Positions 5,325 to 6,915 of a stretch of 6,915 bases of DNA are shown piece after piece; position 1 is the stretch's first letter, and each line of letters begins with the position of its first letter. Both the position numbers and the translations under genes were made by a program. This stretch comes from Promethearchaeota archaeon (GTDB lineage: Archaea > Asgardarchaeota > Lokiarchaeia > Sigynarchaeales > SOKP01), in NCBI GenBank assembly GCA_030668025.1, contig DAOUUT010000199.1, positions 1 to 6,915 on the forward strand, written 5' to 3'. The notes under the pieces were generated by a model that saw only the letters and a list, made by a program, of their open reading frames with translations, searched no databases and was not told the DNA's origin.

Positions 5325-5536
5325 ATGGTAAAAAAAGTTGCATTTATTGTGGAAGTACATGGAATCCAGAAAAGGATCATATAAAACCAAAAAGTAAAGG
5401 GGGAGTTAAGACTGCTATTGCATGTAAAGCACGTAATTGATCAAAAAGTAATGATACACTTCTTGCGTGGTTTAGAAGGCTCAAAAAAAATAAAGAATAT
5501 CGAATATTAATGCAAATGTCAGAAAAAAATATTTAA
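5325..5536 (+). pseudogene. Decayed HNH endonuclease
   Basis: HNH nucleases cut DNA with a beta-beta-alpha-metal site and are common in mobile and defence elements. The frame starting just after ATG 5325 reads SCIYCGSTWNPEKDHIKPKS, then KGG, then IACKARN, then SKSNDTLLAWFRRL. This is the HNH layout: CxxC knuckle (5339-5350), catalytic DH (5375-5380), GG, a second knuckle, N, SK. Three lesions are visible. The run of seven A at 5330-5336 puts ATG 5325 out of frame; one more A would restore it. The second knuckle is CKAR instead of CKxC (CGT 5432-5434, one transition from TGT). A TGA (5438-5440) follows the conserved Asn, where Arg or Trp is usual. Together these indicate an inactive gene, although the catalytic DH is intact. 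Confidence 0.7.
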
Positions 5537-5856
5537 CCAAGGAAGAAGTGTTGGAAGTTGTTAAATTATGTATCATTAAATTCGAAGATGCAAACGAAAT
5601 CATCAGTCTATCGGAGAGTTCCAATTTTTACAATTATCTCAGTCGAAAAGCATGGGAATTGGGATATATTACTAAAAACGATGAATTATCACATTTGAAT
5701 ATAATTTAATGTGTTGAACAAATATGGAAATATGTCGAGGAAGGGATTTTAGCGCCAGGATCAGTTAAAAAAGGTAAAGATCGATTTAATTATTATTTTT
5801 TTCCGTTTTTACATTTAACAGAAAAAGGTAAAAAAGAAATGAAAAGTAGTAAATAA
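5516..5856 (+). pseudogene. Broken gene with winged-helix-like C-terminus, function unknown
   Basis: An open frame (5494-5706) followed in the same frame by TAA 5707-5709 and another open stretch to TAA 5854-5856 gives a coherent protein in two pieces: LTKEEVLEVVKLCIIKFEDA...FYNYLSRKAWELGYIT, then VEQIWKYVEEGILAPGS...FPFLHLTEKGKKEMKSSK. The second part (IW-x-YVxEGILxPGS ... LTEKGKK) looks like the winged-helix tail seen in many archaeal and bacterial accessory proteins, from memory. The likely ATG (5516) is in another frame; adding one A to the A7 run at 5523-5529 would join it to this frame and remove the HNH stop. It may be a separate gene overlapping the HNH gene or a C-terminal extension of the same protein. 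The internal TAA cannot be Sec. Confidence 0.55.
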
Positions 5857-5901
5857 AGTCATTTTGAATATTGATTACTTTAAAATTCTATTAAGAATAA
5901 C

Positions 5902-6171
5902 TTAGTGTTTATTTTCTAAAGATTTCTTATCATCAAATAAAACTTTTTTCAAAACATTGTTTAACTCTTCAAATGCCTTTACGATATCTGAACCTTGATA
6001 AATATTTTTAAAGTCTGGATCTTCTTCAAGAGAATATCTTATCTCTTTTCCACAAGTTTCTAAAAATTCAAAATAGGATTTATTTTCAGAATTTATTGTA
6101 TTTTTTCTATATAGATCATACAAAACTCTTAAAACAACTCCTAAGAGCGTTAATTTACTTTTATCTTTCAT
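5902..6171 (-). CDS. Small hypothetical protein (89 aa)
   Basis: I do not recognise the family. The product is a soluble, probably all-helical protein: LTLLGVVLRVLYDLYRKNTI (8-27), SYFEFLETCGKEIRYSLEED (32-51), IVKAFEELNNVLKKVLFDDKKSLE (63-86). There is one Cys, no metal motif and no signal peptide. The start ATG (complement of 6169-6171) is preceded by AT-rich sequence without a Shine-Dalgarno match, so translation may start on a short or absent leader. A TATA-like element lies 45-60 bases upstream on the minus strand. It is convergent with the broken gene ending at 5856, with 45 bases between the stops. Coding status rests on length, ATG start and amphipathic composition only. Confidence 0.5.
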   Translation of the reverse strand: MKDKSKLTLLGVVLRVLYDLYRKNTINSENKSYFEFLETCGKEIRYSLEEDPDFKNIYQGSDIVKAFEELNNVLKKVLFDDKKSLENKH

Positions 6172-6506
6172 AATTTTACTAGTTAATTTTAACTCAATTA
6201 ATAAAAAAGAACTTTTTTAAATATATAAAAAACAAGACTAAACAAAATTATAAAATTATTAAAATAATTTACAGGGATTTAATTTGAAATTGTTCCACAC
6301 CTTCTTTTTTATGAGGGGGCATCACGGGGGAGGGAGATAATAGAGAGAGAGATTGAGTAAGAAAGTAAGAGTAAAATAATGACTTGTTTATAAAATTTAA
6401 TTAATTCAATACTAACACCTCTATATTTTTTTTATTTTATCTCCCAAATAAAACAACATATCTCACACTTTCGAACTTGTAATGGCCAATTTGAACATTT
6501 GGAAAT
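6172..6506. other. Gene-free 335-bp stretch with purine-rich tract
   Basis: No convincing gene is seen on either strand. AT-rich ends flank a strand-asymmetric block at about 6312-6370. This contains GGGGG (6315-6319), GGGGG (6326-6330), GGG (6332-6334) and GAGAGAGAG repeats, then GAGTAAGAAAGTAAGAG, with very few pyrimidines on the plus strand. Three close G-runs could allow a two-tetrad quadruplex or a triplex-prone tract. The region separates two minus-strand genes, so it should hold the terminator of the membrane protein gene (minus-strand T-runs are scarce) and the promoter of the 89-aa gene. Confidence 0.45.
6216..6231 (-). promoter_or_regulatory. TATA-like element for the 89-aa gene
   Basis: On the minus strand this reads TTTTTATATATTTAAA, an archaeal TATA-box-like run. 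About 25 bases downstream lies near 6195, leaving a leader of roughly 25 bases before the ATG at 6171. The whole area is AT-rich, so the match is weak evidence. Confidence 0.3.
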
Positions 6507-6915
6507 TCAATATAGATTGGATTTGAGAAAAGAAGTTAACTTTCTTTTTCTATAGAAGCTGAAACCAATTAATCCTAAAATCGCGCCTGAGCAAATTCCA
6601 ATGATGGTATATACCACAAATTTCAGATTTGTACTGTTAATTTTATAGATTAAGTTATTGTCATTATTTTTAACAATAACAGTATCCAATGATCCCTGGG
6701 AATTATAAGTAAATTCCATAATGTAGGCTTTTTCTCCAAATCTCATAAAAGTGATTTTATTTTCGTGAACGCTAACATTTTCGCATTCAAGTACGTTAAT
6801 AACTTCAGTAAGATAATTAATAATTGGATTAACCATCACAAATCTTTCCAAAATAAAGTACCATAAGAAATCATCTCCACTTAAGATTGGCATGGAAATA
6901 TTTATTGCTTGCAAA
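6507..6915 (-). CDS. C-terminal part of a single-pass membrane protein, function unknown; 5' end outside window
   Basis: The frame runs off the right edge, so only the last ~135 residues are visible; the TTG at the edge need not be a start. The visible part begins with about 95 residues of mixed, probably beta-rich sequence (VSVHENKITFMRFGEKAYIMEFTYNS ... LDTVIVKNNDNNLIYKI). One hydrophobic helix follows (about residues 99-121, FVVYTIIGICSGAILGLIGFSF), then a basic YRKRKL tail of about 14 residues. The positive-inside rule places the tail in the cytoplasm and the larger domain outside, a surface or sensor layout with a C-terminal anchor. An NST sequon lies just before the membrane helix. I cannot name the family. 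The stop is TGA, and the frame continues for 24 more codons with several Cys (see findings). Confidence 0.6.
   Translation of the reverse strand, partial: LQAINISMPILSGDDFLWYFILERFVMVNPIINYLTEVINVLECENVSVHENKITFMRFGEKAYIMEFTYNSQGSLDTVIVKNNDNNLIYKINSTNLKFVVYTIIGICSGAILGLIGFSFYRKRKLTSFLKSNLY

Noticed and set aside
5438..5440. TGA in the HNH frame as a selenocysteine codon
   Set aside because: It aligns with a position that is usually Arg or Trp after the conserved Asn, not a Cys. The gene also has a frameshift and a lost zinc Cys, so decay explains it better.

Overview
The window looks like part of an archaeal chromosome, most likely from an Asgard archaeon of the Lokiarchaeia type. Three observations support this. 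The ribosomal genes follow the archaeal order uS13-uS4-uS11 and encode archaeal-type proteins. An HdrA/VhuD/FrhB electron-transfer cluster lies next to them. The delta subunit (VhuD/MvhD) is interrupted by two in-frame UGA codons exactly where the family has cysteines, which points to a selenocysteine-using archaeon. DNA outside the uS11 gene is AT-rich. The lineage is an inference from gene content; no 16S gene or long marker is present.

Left part (1-2650), plus strand: the C-terminal end of heterodisulfide reductase subunit A (HdrA), then a 142-residue selenoprotein VhuD (610-1038; Sec18 and Sec69) that conventional gene calling would reduce to its last 62 codons, then a structured 3' UTR that is a candidate SECIS element (about 1029-1100), then a 497-residue F420 hydrogenase/dehydrogenase beta-like protein (FrhB family) with an unusual N-terminal extension. 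Together these would move electrons between a flavin-based Hdr complex, the VhuD iron-sulfur adaptor and an FrhB-type flavin/ferredoxin module.

Middle part (2651-4250), plus strand: uS13, uS4 and uS11. The uS4 gene has no ATG/GTG/TTG start at the conserved N-terminus. The family-conserved GDPR motif is preceded by an AUC codon, placed at ideal distance from the best Shine-Dalgarno sequence in the window. uS11 is much richer in G+C than its neighbours. The usual archaeal continuation (rpoD, L18e, L13, S9) is absent; a hairpin and T-rich stretch end the unit and minus-strand genes follow.

Right part (4221-6915): an accessory-looking, AT-rich region. It holds a small zinc-ribbon protein, a fragment resembling the C-terminus of a bacterial-type CCA-adding enzyme, a small unknown gene behind an operator-like palindrome, a decayed HNH endonuclease, a second broken gene with a winged-helix-like C-terminus, a small unknown minus-strand gene, a 335-bp gene-free stretch with a purine-rich tract, and the C-terminal part of a single-pass membrane protein running off the window. 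I see no tRNA, rRNA, CRISPR array or insertion sequence.
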